Source of the DNA: Alnus glutinosa
Lineage: Eukaryota; Streptophyta; Magnoliopsida; Fagales; Betulaceae
Direction of reading: 5' to 3'
Length of the DNA stretch: 64,000 bases
NCBI RefSeq assembly: GCF_958979055.1
Contig: NC_084898.1
Coordinates: 2,738,001-2,802,000, forward strand
A model generated the notes under the pieces. That model did not search any database. It worked only from the letters and a program-made list of their open reading frames with translations, and was not told the origin of the DNA. The position numbers and the translations under genes were made by a program. This document shows, piece by piece, positions 34,146-46,869 of this stretch. Each line of letters begins with the position of its first letter. Positions within the stretch are counted from its first letter, which is position 1.

Positions 34146-36386
34146 ATGACGATGCCCGTTCTTCAAGCTTCGATGCCTCTGCACACGCTCTCCAAAAGAC
34201 TCTCCCTTTCCTCTGCTCTCACTCTGCTTCACACTCACCGGTGGAGACCCCTCTCTTGCCAAATGTCCGCCGACTCGTTCCACCTGACTCACTCCATCAC
34301 CCTGCCGATTCAACTCGCTGAACCCGTCCAGATCGTCGCCGCACCTGGCATTTCCGAGTCCGAGTTCAGGCGAGTCACACTTTTTTTTTTTTTTTTTTTT
34401 TTGTTCCATAATTACGAAAAGAAGATGCTAATTACAGAGCGAATAATATTTTCGTATGATACTCTGAAAAATTTGGTAAGGCTCTGTTTGTTTTCTGTTA
34501 AAACCCATGATATAACGTATTGGAAGACCCTCAATTCAACTCAAAAGAGAGGTTAAGATAATGGGTGTCGACCTAATTTTGTTATACTAAACATTCACGT
34601 TCATGATATCTTTCCAACATAAAACTTAATTCTTGTTCACTCGCGAGTGAATACTTGTCGGTTTTGAACGACTTTTAGGTGAAACTTGCTGAAAGAGATA
34701 TGATAAGTTGTCTCTAGGACCTTTATTTTATTATTAAGTCGCCAAAAAGAAAGATATATTTTCTGGGAAAATGTTAGTGGAATCATTTTCCGTGAAAATG
34801 GTTTGTGTAGTGCTTTTCTTTGGACTGGCTGTTGTTGGGAGAGAATATCGATAACTTTCGAAGGATGAACTTGAAATTTAGATTTGAGCTCATTCGTCTG
34901 ATTTAGTGAGCCTTTGGTAACCTATTAGCATAAGTGATTTTGTGCTAAATGACCGGTTATCCCAAAAGAGAACAATTTTGTGTTTGTGTAGGGGCGTAGA
35001 CTTTCCGTTAAATAGGCCTAACGCGTGAAATATTTAACTTAGATGGGACATTTTCTGCTTTGATACTATTTTAAATCATCAGTTATCTTACAAATTTAAA
35101 GTTATAGGAAAAAGTGAATTTAATTGATATTCTACCAGTTTGAATGACAAAATTAGTTTTTGAAGAAGTGCTAATTTCCAATTTTTCCAAAATTGCCTTT
35201 TGGGGCACAAAATCACTTTTTGTATAAGTACCAACAAAAAAACCCTTAATTCATGCTTGGCCATTTGGTGTTGCTTAGATGGTTCCTGGTTTTGCAGGAC
35301 TGCTATTAATTCCTCCTTGTTCAAGCAGTGGTTAAGGAACTTGCAAAGTGAAACTGGAATTTTAGCTGACAATGCCATGTCTCTGAAACGTGTACTTATC
35401 CAGGTAGCTATTCTCATACAGATTCATACACATATAGGTATGTAGGAATGTATGTATATGTGAATCCTAATTTGTAACATTCCGGTATTAACTTCTACTG
35501 AATTGTCGCTTGAGATTTGTTATTATCTTTTGATGCATTAGATAAGTTACTGAGATTGTGATTTCCATCGTCCCTTTTATTCTTATTTTTATGACAGTCA
35601 TAATGGAGACTGTAATGTTTTTTCTGACATTTTCTTGTTGGTACCAGGGAGTAGATATGTTTGGAGAGCGCATTGGGTTTCTCAAGTTCAAAGCTGACAT
35701 TTTTGATAAGGAAACAGGAAAAAAGGTATGTAGTCATCTCCATGCACTGTTCTGAATCTAAATTAATTAGATTCATTTTCTTTAAGTTAAAGACTGGATG
35801 TTTAACTATGTTCAATTAGTGTTTGTTGTGCCTCTTGTTTTATCCCAGTGTAGTGTCTAGCAGAATAGCCTCACTCATGTTCAACGGTTGTTCTTGATTT
35901 TCTCCTTTTGTACCTAGATGAACTTCAGGCTTCATATGTCCTGCCTTTGGGAAATATATATCTCATCTGTTGTGGCAATCTTCATACTGTGCATCGATTG
36001 CTTCATCCTCTGTTTGTGCTTGGAACTTAAATGTGCTTAGGTTCCAGGTATTGTATTTGCACGAGGACCGGCTGTAGCCATACTGATCCACTTGGAGTCG
36101 GATGGTGAGACTTATGCTGTTCTTACTGAACAGGTTGTTTTTTTTTTTTCCTGTTGTACACTACTCTTCTTTATGAAGCCTTACCTAAAATTTATTGAGA
36201 ACATAAATATTATTATATATATTAGAGATTGATCTGAGATGAGCACTACAGTGCTACACAACCCAGACCTTATTGGAAGTTCTTACATGTATAAGGTTAG
36301 GGTCCCTGTTGGGAGGCTTATTTTGGAATTGCCTGCTGGAATGTTGGATGATGACAAGGGTGATTTTGTTGGCACTGCAGCTCGAG

Positions 36387-36430
<44 letters not shown>

Positions 36431-37312
36431 CACAGAATACACGTATTAGAATGTGCATGCGTGTCTGTGTATCTATCTTACCCTTTTTTCCTGTGCATGT
36501 AATCTCTGTCATATCTGTTAATCTATATTATCACCCATCAACTAGTTTTGCAAAGTTTTAAATGTATGATTTTGATCTTCTGATTATGACAGGTTGAGGA
36601 GGAAACTGGTATACACTTAAATCTAGAAGACATGGTTGATCTCACAGCCTTCCTGGATCCAGTAACTGGATGCAGAGTCTTTCCTTCTCCTGTAAGCTGG
36701 CGATGTTCATTGTTCTGGTATACGTTTCCGTTTTTTGAAGTTTGGGTTGAGGAATTAGTGCACATAGAAACCAGGATTTCAAGATTCACTTGTTACAAAA
36801 GTGCCATTGAAGGTTATTTACCTAACAAAAAGTGTCATTGGGGGTTGGAGACTGTTAATTATATTTATATAATAATTTATTTTATTGGCATTCCAAGAAT
36901 AGAAAGTCCAGGAATCATTGCTTAAGAGCACGTGTGTGCATAGAGTAGTTCTAACCTGACCTTAGCATTGGGTGTTAAGGTCAGGTTAGAACTCTGTATA
37001 TATATGTTATGACTTCTTGAAGAAAATGAAGAAATTAGCCTCTGTAATTCTGTTTATTAGTTTCACTTCCTTTTTCATGGCTAGGGAGGGTGCGATGAAG
37101 AAATTAGCCTGTTTCTGTACAGGGGGCATGTGGATAAAGAGATCATCATGCAACTGCAAGGAAAAGAAACAGGTCTTCGTGACCATGGTGAGCTGATTAA
37201 GGTTCGTGTGGTTCCCTATAAAAACCTCTGGCGCATGACAGCCGATGCAAAGGTTCTAATGGCCATTGCTCTCTACGAAATGGCTAAGAGAGAAGGTCTA
37301 CTGCCTCCATGA
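34146..37312 (+). CDS. NUDT14: Plastid-type Nudix hydrolase, ADP-sugar diphosphatase (NUDT14-like)
   Basis: NUDT14-type enzymes hydrolyse ADP-glucose and related ADP-sugars in plastids. Seven exons join in frame to 306 residues: 34146-34369, 35298-35403, 35648-35725, 36041-36133, 36296-36388, 36593-36691, 37085-37312. The first ~60 residues are Ser/Thr/Leu/His-rich and fit a transit peptide. Then come LFKQWLRNLQSETGILAD, GERIGFLKFKADIFDKETG and VPGIVFARGPAVAILI. The Nudix helix is GMLDDDKGDFVGTAAREVEE (residues 182-201) with REVEEETG at 197-204. The end is LPP before TGA. Intron 1 has a GC donor (AG/GCGAGT at 34370), because only that choice keeps the frame. Exon 5 ends directly against a (CT)n tract. 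It looks intact. Confidence 0.92.
36390..36428 (+). repeat. (CT)n microsatellite at the intron 5 donor
   Basis: About 19 CT units begin right at the GT of the intron 5 donor, so donor positions +3 onward are CTCTCT rather than the usual AAGT-type consensus. Confidence 0.9.
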
Positions 37313-37794
37313 AGACCCAATTGCTTATTTTTCTAGACCCTAAACTTTTCATGTGGGGTCAGAGTACTCACCAACTTTTGGTTTATGGAATGATGGACCC
37401 TAATCATTCTAAATTCTGAAGGAATTTGTTCACCTGTTGCAGAACATTGTTATTGTTACTGTTGTCAGATGAATGATCATTTCTTCAGTTTCCCTCGAAT
37501 GGCCAATGAGCTTTAGCCCAAATGCTACTTCCTCCCTTTGTAGCAAGGTGGAAGGTGAGGTCGTGGATTCAAGTTCTACCGGATGCGTGTAACTTACCAA
37601 TAAAATAAAATAAAAAATTCCTTGAATGGATATTTCAGGATGGAGAATGGAATTCTATAATTGTTGCCTCTCATCCTCTCATTTCTTCAATATGGCAGAA
37701 AACTTCTGATTCATCTTTCATATTCTCTTTTGTTCTCTTCGGTAGGGATATTCCTACAACAGGTTTGGCTACTACTGTCGTGGAAAAATGCTTG

Positions 37795-37945
37795 ACATCC
37801 TAACATTTTTTTTTAGAATTTGATTTTAACTTAATCTGTCACAATCTTATGAGATTGTGGCACATTTTCTAAAATGATAGATCTCATGAGATTGTGACAC
37901 ATCAGGTTGAAATCAAATTTTAAAAAAAAGTGTTTGAATGTCTAA
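37795..37945. mobile_element. Small palindromic MITE-like repeat
   Basis: Inverted arms: tagaatttgattttaactta on the left and aggttgaaatcaaattttaa on the right, with inner tcacaatcttatgagattgt / atctcatgagattgtgacac. About 150 bp, non-coding. Confidence 0.6.
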
Positions 37946-37999
37946 CGTTCCTCGCTGTCGTGAGTTGGAAGTTCAGACATGTAGATGAACATGTTACGA

Positions 38000-38440
38000 T
38001 CATGATCCTAATCTTAAGTGTCTTACATGACTTAAGTACAATTTTAATTATGTGTATACAAGCTTTTGAACACCTTACAAGCCTTTTAAGGGTGAGTTTT
38101 ACGTGAAGCTTATATCATTTAGTATTAGAGTTTGGCTACCACGTCGATAATAAGATCAGATGCAGCTCATTGAGTATGGGATCAAAGAGGTTGTTACTAT
38201 GTATGAGGATAATGTTAAATCATTGAATACTGATAGGTGAGTCAAGTTGCCAAAAAAGAAATGGTTACCATCATGTCAGTGTTGATAGGATGGACCGTTG
38301 AACATCGACTGTAAAGTGTAGTGGCATGTTATAATCTTAAATGTCTCACATGATTGATGTATAATTTTAATCGGTGTATAAAATACTCTTGAGCACCATC
38401 TCCCTACAAGCTGGTTTTCAAGAGCATGTTGGGCTTAATA
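38000..38440 (+). mobile_element. Candidate TRIM-like remnant
   Basis: Two direct repeats about 305 bp apart, tcttaagtgtcttacatgac (near 38013) and tcttaaatgtctcacatgat (near 38336), each followed by aattttaat(t/c). After the first comes tttagtattagagtttggct, resembling the TGGTATCAGAGCC primer-binding site used by many plant LTR elements. Degenerate and tentative. Confidence 0.4.
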
Positions 38441-38449
38441 GGCTTTCTT

Positions 38450-39198
38450 GAAAATTTCTCAAATTTTTTTTTTTTTAATGAATAATGGATATAAATGCAA
38501 GCATCCGATATTTCAACACTACAACAGAGCTGGGGACCTAGCGGTTATGTGCTCATTTCTCCTCATTAATGCTTGGGGCTCAAATCTCCCATTAACGTGC
38601 TTTATAGGATTGAGGTCAAACTCTCTTTCACTTCTACTTGAGGGAGTATTTACATAAATCAATCGCTCAAACACACTCAAAGCATTAGAATTGCAACCTG
38701 ACTGACCCAAATATCAGAAGCTCCGACTGTGTACCACAGTTGGATTTGAGGGGGGCTAGGATCTCACTTGCAGTCCTCCATAGAAGAGGTATTATAAATT
38801 GAAGATCATTGTAGCCAGTACTGTCTTGACAGAGAGAAGGTGACGTGTGGTTGGCGATCGTGCCGAATTGTTCAGACCCTAATTTTAACAACCTAAGAAA
38901 AGGGGAAAGAAGATTAAGGTAAACAAGCTTCCGAAGTAAACAAGATCTAGATCCAAGTACTTCACCAAATGTGAATGCGCCATAGCCCTATTTCAGCAGC
39001 TTGCCCATAACTGAGACTACAAAAGAAGAGGCCTTGTGCTCTTATCATTCAGTAGATGTAATGCTGTCTTTGTTTCTTACAGACAAAAACTTCCAATTAT
39101 TAGAACACACAAGATTATGAAAACTACAATCTCTTCACCAGGAGTCTGAGGCGCCTATGATATTTAGCTGAAGTATGTGTAGGGTTTTACTTGTGATT
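38450..39198. other. Intergenic DNA between convergent NUDT14 and CCS genes
   Basis: Contains the 3' flank of the minus-strand CCS gene. No coding sequence that I recognise. Confidence 0.4.
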
Positions 39199-42100
39199 TC
39201 AAACCTTGCTGATTGCAAAATCTGTGTCACTTGATTCCCATATGGTGGTTCCATCACAAGTACAGATCTTTTTGTAGTTCTCACCAACCCCGGCACTTCT
39301 AGCAATTACTGCAGCTGTTAAGCCTGGATCTGATTTATCTTCAGTTCCATGTATCACTATAGATCGCCCAATGAGATCTGCAATCCTCAGCTTCTCTTTG
39401 ATGCCTGAGAAGAAGGCCTCACCTTTCTCATCAGCATATAATGTTCCCAGGTCGCCAAGCGGCTGAAAAAAGTAAGAAACATCAATTACAAATGCCATCA
39501 TAACATGATCATAAAGAGAGGGATTTTGTCATCATTATTAAATTGGGCATCAGGTTCTATTGTATTTGGTTAGTTGAGGATGCAATCTTTTCTTCTTTTT
39601 GGTAAGTTAGGGTTGGGCATTTACAGTTTTTCGTACTCAATAGTTGCAGATTTACTCGTTTTCAGTTGTGGTAGAAAAGATCAGTGAATGGGCTATTTAG
39701 GACATTTTCAATCTTTAGAAGGCCATCTATGACAGATGAGGTCTAGATTGAACCTCCCAAATCCTTAGCAAATTCAGCAGTACGCTCGTCTTCAAGTGTT
39801 ACAGATTGCTTTACATACATAGCATCTCAGAAGCGCACAAAAGATGGGGAAAAGAGGGTAAATTATAGTGGTGACTTTTGTTGTGTCTATTGTATGGGAA
39901 GCTGTCACAGCATAACCCTTTAATCAATCAAGTAATTAAATCTAAACTACATACCATTGCTCTTTACCAGCATAGACCCTGACTGATTAGTATGTTTCCC
40001 CAAAGATATTAAGGAATATGAACTGTGCAAGACGGTGTCTATGAATCCAACATGACTCCATAAATTTTGTTTCTGTACGGTAATACTTCTACAGAAACCA
40101 GTAAATTAACATAAACACAAAGATCATAGTTTGATCGCCATCACCTGCAGACACATAATTGTGCCCTTTACATAGTAGGATATAGTTGTAGGCCATTAAG
40201 CTATATGCACTAATCAAGCAATACAATCAGTTAAACCAAATATAGTCATTTGATGGTTGGTAAAGTGAGATTAGTACTTACCAGTGCTTGGTGATGATCA
40301 CAAAGTAACAATTTGGAGAAGGCAAGTGTTGGGAAAGAGGGAAAAAAAAAAGAAAAAGAAAATAGAGAGCAAACCTTTTCTGCTTTTCCTCCATTTTCTG
40401 GATTAAACACTTTTCCAGTGCTTGCTCCACCTCTTGTCAGATCTCCAAATTCATTAATAGACCAACCATGTTTTCCAGGAGACAACCCACTAAAGTTGGC
40501 TTCAATCCTAGCCAATTCCATATTCACCTGAGCCAAGCGAGCCACGCCAAAAATCTCTGGACCTTTGAATTCCGCAACAGCAGCAGAAATTAAAAAATCT
40601 GTAAAAGCAAGGATATATACTTCAGAAACTTCAATAATTTTTCGAGAAGACACCCAAAAGCCATAACAAAGAGAAATTAATATAATATCACTTCTGAAGT
40701 GCAAGTTCATCCTGCAATTGTAGGAAACTAAGATTAAAAGCGTCGTTAATATATAACAAACTTTTACTTACAAAAAAAAAAAAGCGTCGTTGAATCGTCA
40801 TGATAAAACAACTAGAAATCATTGCAGATAAAACAAACAGGCTATTAGTTGCTATGTGTTCATGAAGAGAGGATACAGTATAAGATGCCTTTTTAATGGT
40901 GATTTACTTCGGTTTTAAAGTTTAAACAAACAAGGTAACTTTCTTAAGGTGGAGAAAAGGCATTAGAAGGCAGATGACGACGCATGACATAGTTAACATG
41001 CCCAGCTAAATTATTAACAAAAAGAACGACACCAAGCAGAGCAGTATTCATATCAAGAAGCAAGTTGAATTTGAAAAAAAAAAACAAAAACAAAAAAAAA
41101 CAAAAACCTTAATTAAGATTAGAGTTGCAACCTTCAGGAACCCCTTGCCCAATTAATCGGGCTTTTCGGCCCGTCTGCTCTAAAGCTTCAGTCATGGTCT
41201 TCACAGGCGTTGAACCAAGAATCCTCACCACTTGATTGCTCAAGTCCACCTCAACATTTTTTATCCCTATAATTAATTCACCAGAAGGTCAAAGAACATA
41301 TCATAAACCTGAATAAGGCGAAGAGGAAACCAAAAACAAGAAGACTACTGAGAAAATTAAATACTAGTTCATATTACCTACCATTAACAGCCTGTAACTT
41401 ATTCTTGACAGCGTTGACACAACCCTCACATTTCATATCCACCATGTACTCTGTCTGATACCAAATCAATACCAAAGTTTAACACTTCCAACATAATCAC
41501 TTAATTTTAGATGAAAATTTCATTCATCTAAAAAGAAAAAAATACAACATAATCACTTAATTTCCATCACCATGTCAGAGAAAACAAAAGAAAAAGCAGA
41601 AATAGAAAGAGTTGACCGCTTCGAGGGGGTCGGGCCTCCACAAATTGCTTATAGTAATTGGCTGAAATCCTTCTTCAATGAATTGCCATAAGGCATCTAC
41701 AACCAATATATAGAAGAAAATCATGGCATATTCAGGAAAGAAAATATAGGGTTTCCTAGCATCAATCTTAATATCATCCAAAAGGAAAACTCAATTTTAA
41801 TAACCATCTCAATCCCCAAGAAAACAAAATAAATAGAAAATCTATGAAAAAAATCAACAAATACCAGGAGCAATATCGTACTTATATGAAAACAAAAACA
41901 ATTATATTAACAGGAAAAAAAAAAAAAAAAAACTTACCAGTAGCTCTGGCAAGACAGCATCACCCTGAGGATTAAAAAATTAAGCAATTTTAAAAATCTG
42001 ATTGAAACCCATTAATATAGAAAGGAAAAGAAGAAATGGGTTGCAAAGAATAGCGAACCTGAGAGGTGGCTTTGAGGTCAGATGTGGGGGCGTCCATGTG

Positions 42101-42289
42101 GAGAACCGAGGGCTTGTCAGCGAAACTCTTGACGAGGCCAAACCGAGTTGGGGTTGGGTTTGTTGGTGGGGAGGAAAAGGAGAGGTTTTTGGTTTTGGGG
42201 AACTGAGAAGATTGAGAGGAAGAGGTAGAGGAGAGAGCAAAGGCTGCTATGGCAGTGGTTGTTGTGGCCACTGACCTGAGAAATGCCAT
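39199..42289 (-). CDS. CCS: Copper chaperone for Cu/Zn superoxide dismutase
   Basis: CCS loads copper into Cu/Zn-SOD and helps form its disulfide, in plastids and cytosol. Six exons join in frame to 317 residues: 42289-42059, 41964-41938, 41454-41382, 41266-41132, 40598-40375, 39462-39199. Residues 1-60 are Ser/Thr-rich (MAFLRSVATTTTAIAAFALS) and look like a chloroplast transit peptide. Domain I is the heavy-metal-associated fold with MKCEGC at 93-98 (Cys95 and Cys98 bind Cu). Domain II is the SOD-like fold (FKGPEIFGVARLAQVNMELA, GKHGWSINEFGDLTRG, SDPGLTAAVIARSAGVG). Domain III holds the CxC pair Cys297/Cys299 in KKICTCDG. Exon 2 is only 27 bp. All introns have GT-AG ends and no lesion is seen. 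Confidence 0.95.
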
Positions 42290-42384
42290 GCTTTTATTCT
42301 CAGCTCCTCGTTTTAGATTCACTTCACTTTTCTTGTTTATGTTAGTTTGGCTCGCCGTTGTGTCACTTTCCTCTAGATGAATCC

Positions 42385-42386
42385 AT

Positions 42387-42429
<43 letters not shown>

Positions 42430-43560
42430 AAATCAATGATAAAAAAAAAAAAAAGTTTAAAACAAAAAACAAAGAAGCATTTCCAAGGAACATATATGTA
42501 AAGCCATTTTTCAACTTATAATTTTTCAACGATCTAAAATTAATTCTTTATAAAAATTTTACTTTATGTCTGTCAAACAGTATTTTAATTTTTTTTAGGG
42601 GCCAAAGTAAAGAAAAAAAGAGGCTTAAAATGTTTCTTTTTAACAAATTTAAAAGCTAAAAAAGACATTTTTAAGAAATATATATATATATATATATATA
42701 TATTTTGTGTGGATGGGGCTAGAGGGAGCCATGACCCCACTAGGCCCTTCTCTAGCTCCATCTTTGTTCTCACATATATTTTTAATAGAATTAAATTATT
42801 ATTATTTTGAACAAATAGAATTAAATTATTAATGCATGCATAAGAGAATTACGTGTTATATATAAAAACATATGTCAATATGATAAATTGAGTTAAAAAA
42901 ATTTTTCCGACTCAATTTAGACTAAAACTTTGACGTTAGTGTTAAGATAAATGTTGTTTTTTCTAAACTTTTCAAGTTAATTAAAATTTGTTAAGAAGAT
43001 AATATACAGTAGTATAATGACTTAAAGAAAGTCATCTAAAAAAAGAAAAAGAAAAAAGACTTAAAGGAAGCAATGAGCCAATAGGCTAGCCAGCCTGAAT
43101 AATGCAATATTTGGAGACTCTCATCCAGAATCGGTTAGTATCCAGTGGTTGAAATATAAAGCCCATCATTAAAGTAGATATCCCCAAAATACTTTCAAGA
43201 TTCAAGCTGTGGGACAACACAAAAAGTAAACTGATGTGCCAACAAGGGGATATTACCTTGCACAATGAACATCATCCCAAATGTAATTGGGCAAGTGCAT
43301 GCCCCATATATACATCTCTTCCTCTAATTAGGATTATCTAGATCGAAAATAGGCATGACCCTGGCCTCCTTAATGTACCTCTTTTTTTGTTATTGCTTAA
43401 AATAGAAAGAAACAAAAAGAGGGTTGAAAACATACTAGGGTTAGCTGTTCTCTCCATAGAAAACAACCCTATGAAAAAAAAATAAATAAAAAAAGAAGAA
43501 GAAAAGAATAGCTTTGGGCTAGGGAGGAGGGAAGAACTTATGCTCTTCCATGCTCTCCAT
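42385..43560. other. Upstream region of CCS, no gene seen
   Basis: Starts with a long T tract (about 42390-42423) upstream of the minus-strand CCS start, so it lies in or near the CCS promoter. It also holds an (AT)n run at 42680-42702. The rest is AT-rich without recognisable coding sequence. Confidence 0.45.
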
Positions 43561-43567
43561 CCTCTAA

Positions 43568-44108
43568 GAGCACTAGTAGCAGATGTCCTATATGTAGTTC
43601 CCTTCCCTAAAATAGGGAAAATTTTGAAAAAAGTTGCAAAAACCAAACCACAGCAACTTCCTTATTTTCCATGGACCTGCTTGGGTAGCTACAGTGCTAC
43701 CCAATAGATTATTTTATCTTAAAAAAAAGATGTCCTCTCTCCTCTCTCCTCTCACATCTCCAGTGCCACCCGATGAAGTTTTCGGAGGCCACAAATCTTC
43801 GACGGCTTCGGAATCCTCTGCAGCCCAGGACTACGTCATTTTTACCGGTGGCGAGGGGCAGAGTCGGCACTCTTAGTGGAGGCTAAATACAAGGACATTA
43901 ATCAAGGGACTGTCTGTTTCTGGGGGAAATCGAGAGGGGAAAGGAAAAATTGATTTCGTAGAGACCAAAAGCAAAGCAAGTAGAGAGAGGGATGAGAATC
44001 TTTGAGGCTCCACCACTACCAGACATCTTCATTTCTGGCCTTTTTCACAAGTATTTTAATTTCCGTAGCCTACCGTTGCATAACGTACATATATGTGGGG
44101 TTTCCTGG

Positions 44109-44165
<57 letters not shown>

Positions 44166-44525
44166 CCCTGTGTGTCTTCTAGAATGGATTATGGACCGAG
44201 TGAATTGGATAGTCCTTTAGTTGAAAGGAAGGACTTCTACCATGAACGGACTCTTTTACCAAATAGTTATCCAGTGAAGGGTGCAGCAGCTTCTTGAAGA
44301 AGAAGGATGTTGACGAGAGAAAAATCGAGAAAAAATAATAAAAGATGTTTCTAGAATAAAGTAAAAAAAATAATAATAATAGATAGAAAATGTTATTTTA
44401 ATATATAGGGAAAGATAAAGAGAAGCTGTTGTAAAGTGTATTTGTATATGGAAAGAAAAACTGGTTTGATTCCCTAAATTTTTCCTAATTTAGAGAAAAT
44501 AGTTGGGTAACTGCTGCTAGTGCTC
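43568..44525. mobile_element. TAA-flanked PIF/Harbinger-like element, 958 bp
   Basis: The ends are GAGCACTAGTAGCAG on the left and GAGCACTAGCAGCAG read from the right, with TAA at 43565-43567 and 44526-44528. Same family as 17929-18829. The interior includes a GC-richer piece (43730-43890), with short frames such as MSSLLSPLTSPVPPDE and, near 44184, MDYGPSELDSPLVERKDFY, which may be captured host sequence; I do not recognise either. A (TC)n run lies at 44113-44160. Confidence 0.72.
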
Positions 44526-44528
44526 TAA

Positions 44529-44913
44529 GAGCATTAGTAGCAGTTACCATATATCGGTTCCCTTCCCTATATTTAGAGAAAATTTTATGAAAACATAAAA
44601 AAACCTCCCACAGTAGATGCCCTATATTTAGATGATGGGGTTGGGAATGAATAGTGATTCCCAATGTATACATGTCTACTATTCCTTCCCTATGTATTAT
44701 TTTAATATAAAAGAAGTATAATTAATTGATATAGGAAAGAGAGAAAAAGTAGGAAAGAGAGAAAAATAATAAAATAAGAGTAAAAAAATAATATTTAATT
44801 GATATAGGGAAAGGTAAGGGAATCTATTGTGGGGTATTTTTTTATAGGGAAGCAAAAAATAGTTTTGTTCCCTAAATATAGAAAAAATGATTAAAAATCT
44901 GCTGCTAGTGCTC
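44529..44913. mobile_element. TAA-flanked PIF/Harbinger-like MITE, 385 bp
   Basis: The ends are GAGCATTAGTAGCAG on the left and GAGCACTAGCAGCAG from the right, with TAA at 44526-44528 and 44914-44916. It abuts the 958-bp element and shares one TAA with it. The terminal zones contain ggttcccttccctatattta, also found in the ends of the two larger relatives. Confidence 0.8.
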
Positions 44914-44916
44914 TAA

Positions 44917-46850
44917 CCCGATGTCACCCCACCTGCCTTTTTATACTGGTGTTTATCTTTTTCTGTCTTTTTCTTTGGGTTTGTGGATGCCACATTTCCA
45001 TTCATTGACCTTTATCATCCACACTCCTCGATTTTCACTACCTTTATCGATATGCTTTCTTCCAACCTATGACCTATGTCTTAATATATATATTCACCAT
45101 ATATTTCGATAGATGATTTGGCAGGATAATTTCTGGGAACAACCCTGATATGTATAGCCGCAGGGCCGGGCAATATTAGCTAAATTTAATTAATATGGAC
45201 ATTTAGTGCTCTTGTAAGACTGTGTCGTATACTACTCTCCTCGTAATAATTTTCGATGTGTTGGACTCCTTTTCATTTTCTATTTCCCCTTTTCCCCTAC
45301 TTAATCAAAAAATAAAATAAAAAAAATAACCAAACTAATAAATAGTAATAGCTACTCCATTACATGTCATTCTAATTTTAGTAATAACTATTTATTTTTC
45401 TAATAACAGTCATTCCGCGTGCTAAACGTGAAGCTAAAACCTTCTTGATAATCATCCTTCTTATTAACAAACACTGTCCGATCCTAAGCCAAGTTGTAAC
45501 CACCCAATCCCTTTGGGTTTTGACGAAAGATCGATAGAAGAACCATAGAGCTTTGATAACAATTATAGAAATAGGTGATACTAATCATAGAAAAACAAAT
45601 TTTTGGTGATTTTAACATGCACAACGAAAATAAGATAAGATTGAGAAAACCTTTAATTAGGACCATCTGTAAAAACAGTACTTTTATAGCCTTTAATAAG
45701 AATTTGATACATCATTTAAAAGACACTGAATACATTAGAGCTTAAAACACCGGATGATCACTTTTCTTATTTCCTCTTAATGAGCCAACCCACAAACCAC
45801 TGCACCTCTCCCAGCCAACAGCCAACGCTGCCGCCGGAATCCTTTGATTGTATCGTATCATCTACTGGGTGTTTGAAGAAAAGGTTGAACACACACACGG
45901 AATTGCAAACGAAAAGCTGTAATGAGAATTCATCTTTGCATCTGCTGCTTTCAAAGCAGTCATTGATATATAGTCTCATTACAATATAAGATTTCATCAT
46001 AGAGAAAATTTTGAACACACACACGGAGTCACTGCCGGATCTGTGCCGGTTTGGTCAAAAAAGGTCGGATCTGTGCTGGTTTTGCAAAAAACGGCCAGAT
46101 CTGTATCAATGGGGGTTTGAGATTATTCGCTGAGATCAAGTTGATCTCCAAGGCATGCATGGGCTCTCTCTCTCGCCCCGAAACTCTATCTTCTATCCTC
46201 ATTGTTCCGGTGGAATCCACAGGTGTGATTTGATAAAGAAAGACTAGAGATAGTCCCGATCCAATCAAGAAAGAAAAACCAACGGTTCTTGATGGGATTC
46301 AAGAAAGGAAGTCACTGTGTGACATAACCACGGAGAGAGTGAGAGAAAGATAAAGTTCACAAAGAGTGGGCGCTTTCGAGGTTTCAAGCATGACTATGAA
46401 TTAAGATCCCTTCCCCTTAAACATGAGAGAGTGAGAGAAAGATAAAGTTCACAAAGACTGGGCGCTTTCGAGGTTTCAAGCATGACTATGAATTAAGATC
46501 CCTTCCCCTTAAACATATATGTGGCTTCTAGAGTTCTATTTGTGGTGTGATTAAAAAATAAAATATAAAAAGCTTGAGGAAGATGATGGTGGTGGCCTCC
46601 GGCAGTGCCTTGGGCGGAGAGGAGGTGGTGGGATTTAAGGGCTAGCTGGTGGGGCTCTTGAAGGGAAAAACTGGAAAGTTTTTTTTAATAAGATTCGGTG
46701 CTCTCATGTTTACTGTATTTAATCTTTTTAAATGATGTGCCAACTCTTTATTAGAAGCTGTAAAACATCACTTTTACAGCCCATCCTTATAGAATGGGCT
46801 CTCAATAAGATTTTATAAAATGAGTATAAAGTAATGCACACGTTATGTAC
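44917..46850. other. Intergenic stretch with short tandem repeats
   Basis: No gene recognised. Near 46028-46115 about two and a half diverged units of a 30-odd-bp repeat (cggatctgtgccggttt) occur. A 92-bp tandem duplication is annotated separately. Another repeated phrase, gaacacacacacgga, is at 45884 and 46012. Confidence 0.45.
46333..46516. repeat. 92-bp tandem duplication
   Basis: The block gagagagtgagagaaagata ... tcccttccccttaaacat occurs at 46333 and again at 46425 with almost no differences, so the duplication is recent. Confidence 0.9.
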
Positions 46851-46869
46851 GTGTTTGGAAACATAATTT

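Noticed and set aside
34373..34380. Alternative GT donor for NUDT14 intron 1
   Set aside because: Joining it to exon 2 gives a stop within a few codons, whereas the GC donor preserves the conserved reading.
41575..41781. Short minus-strand frame inside the CCS gene
   Set aside because: It lies in the second intron of CCS, whose flanking exons join perfectly in frame without it.
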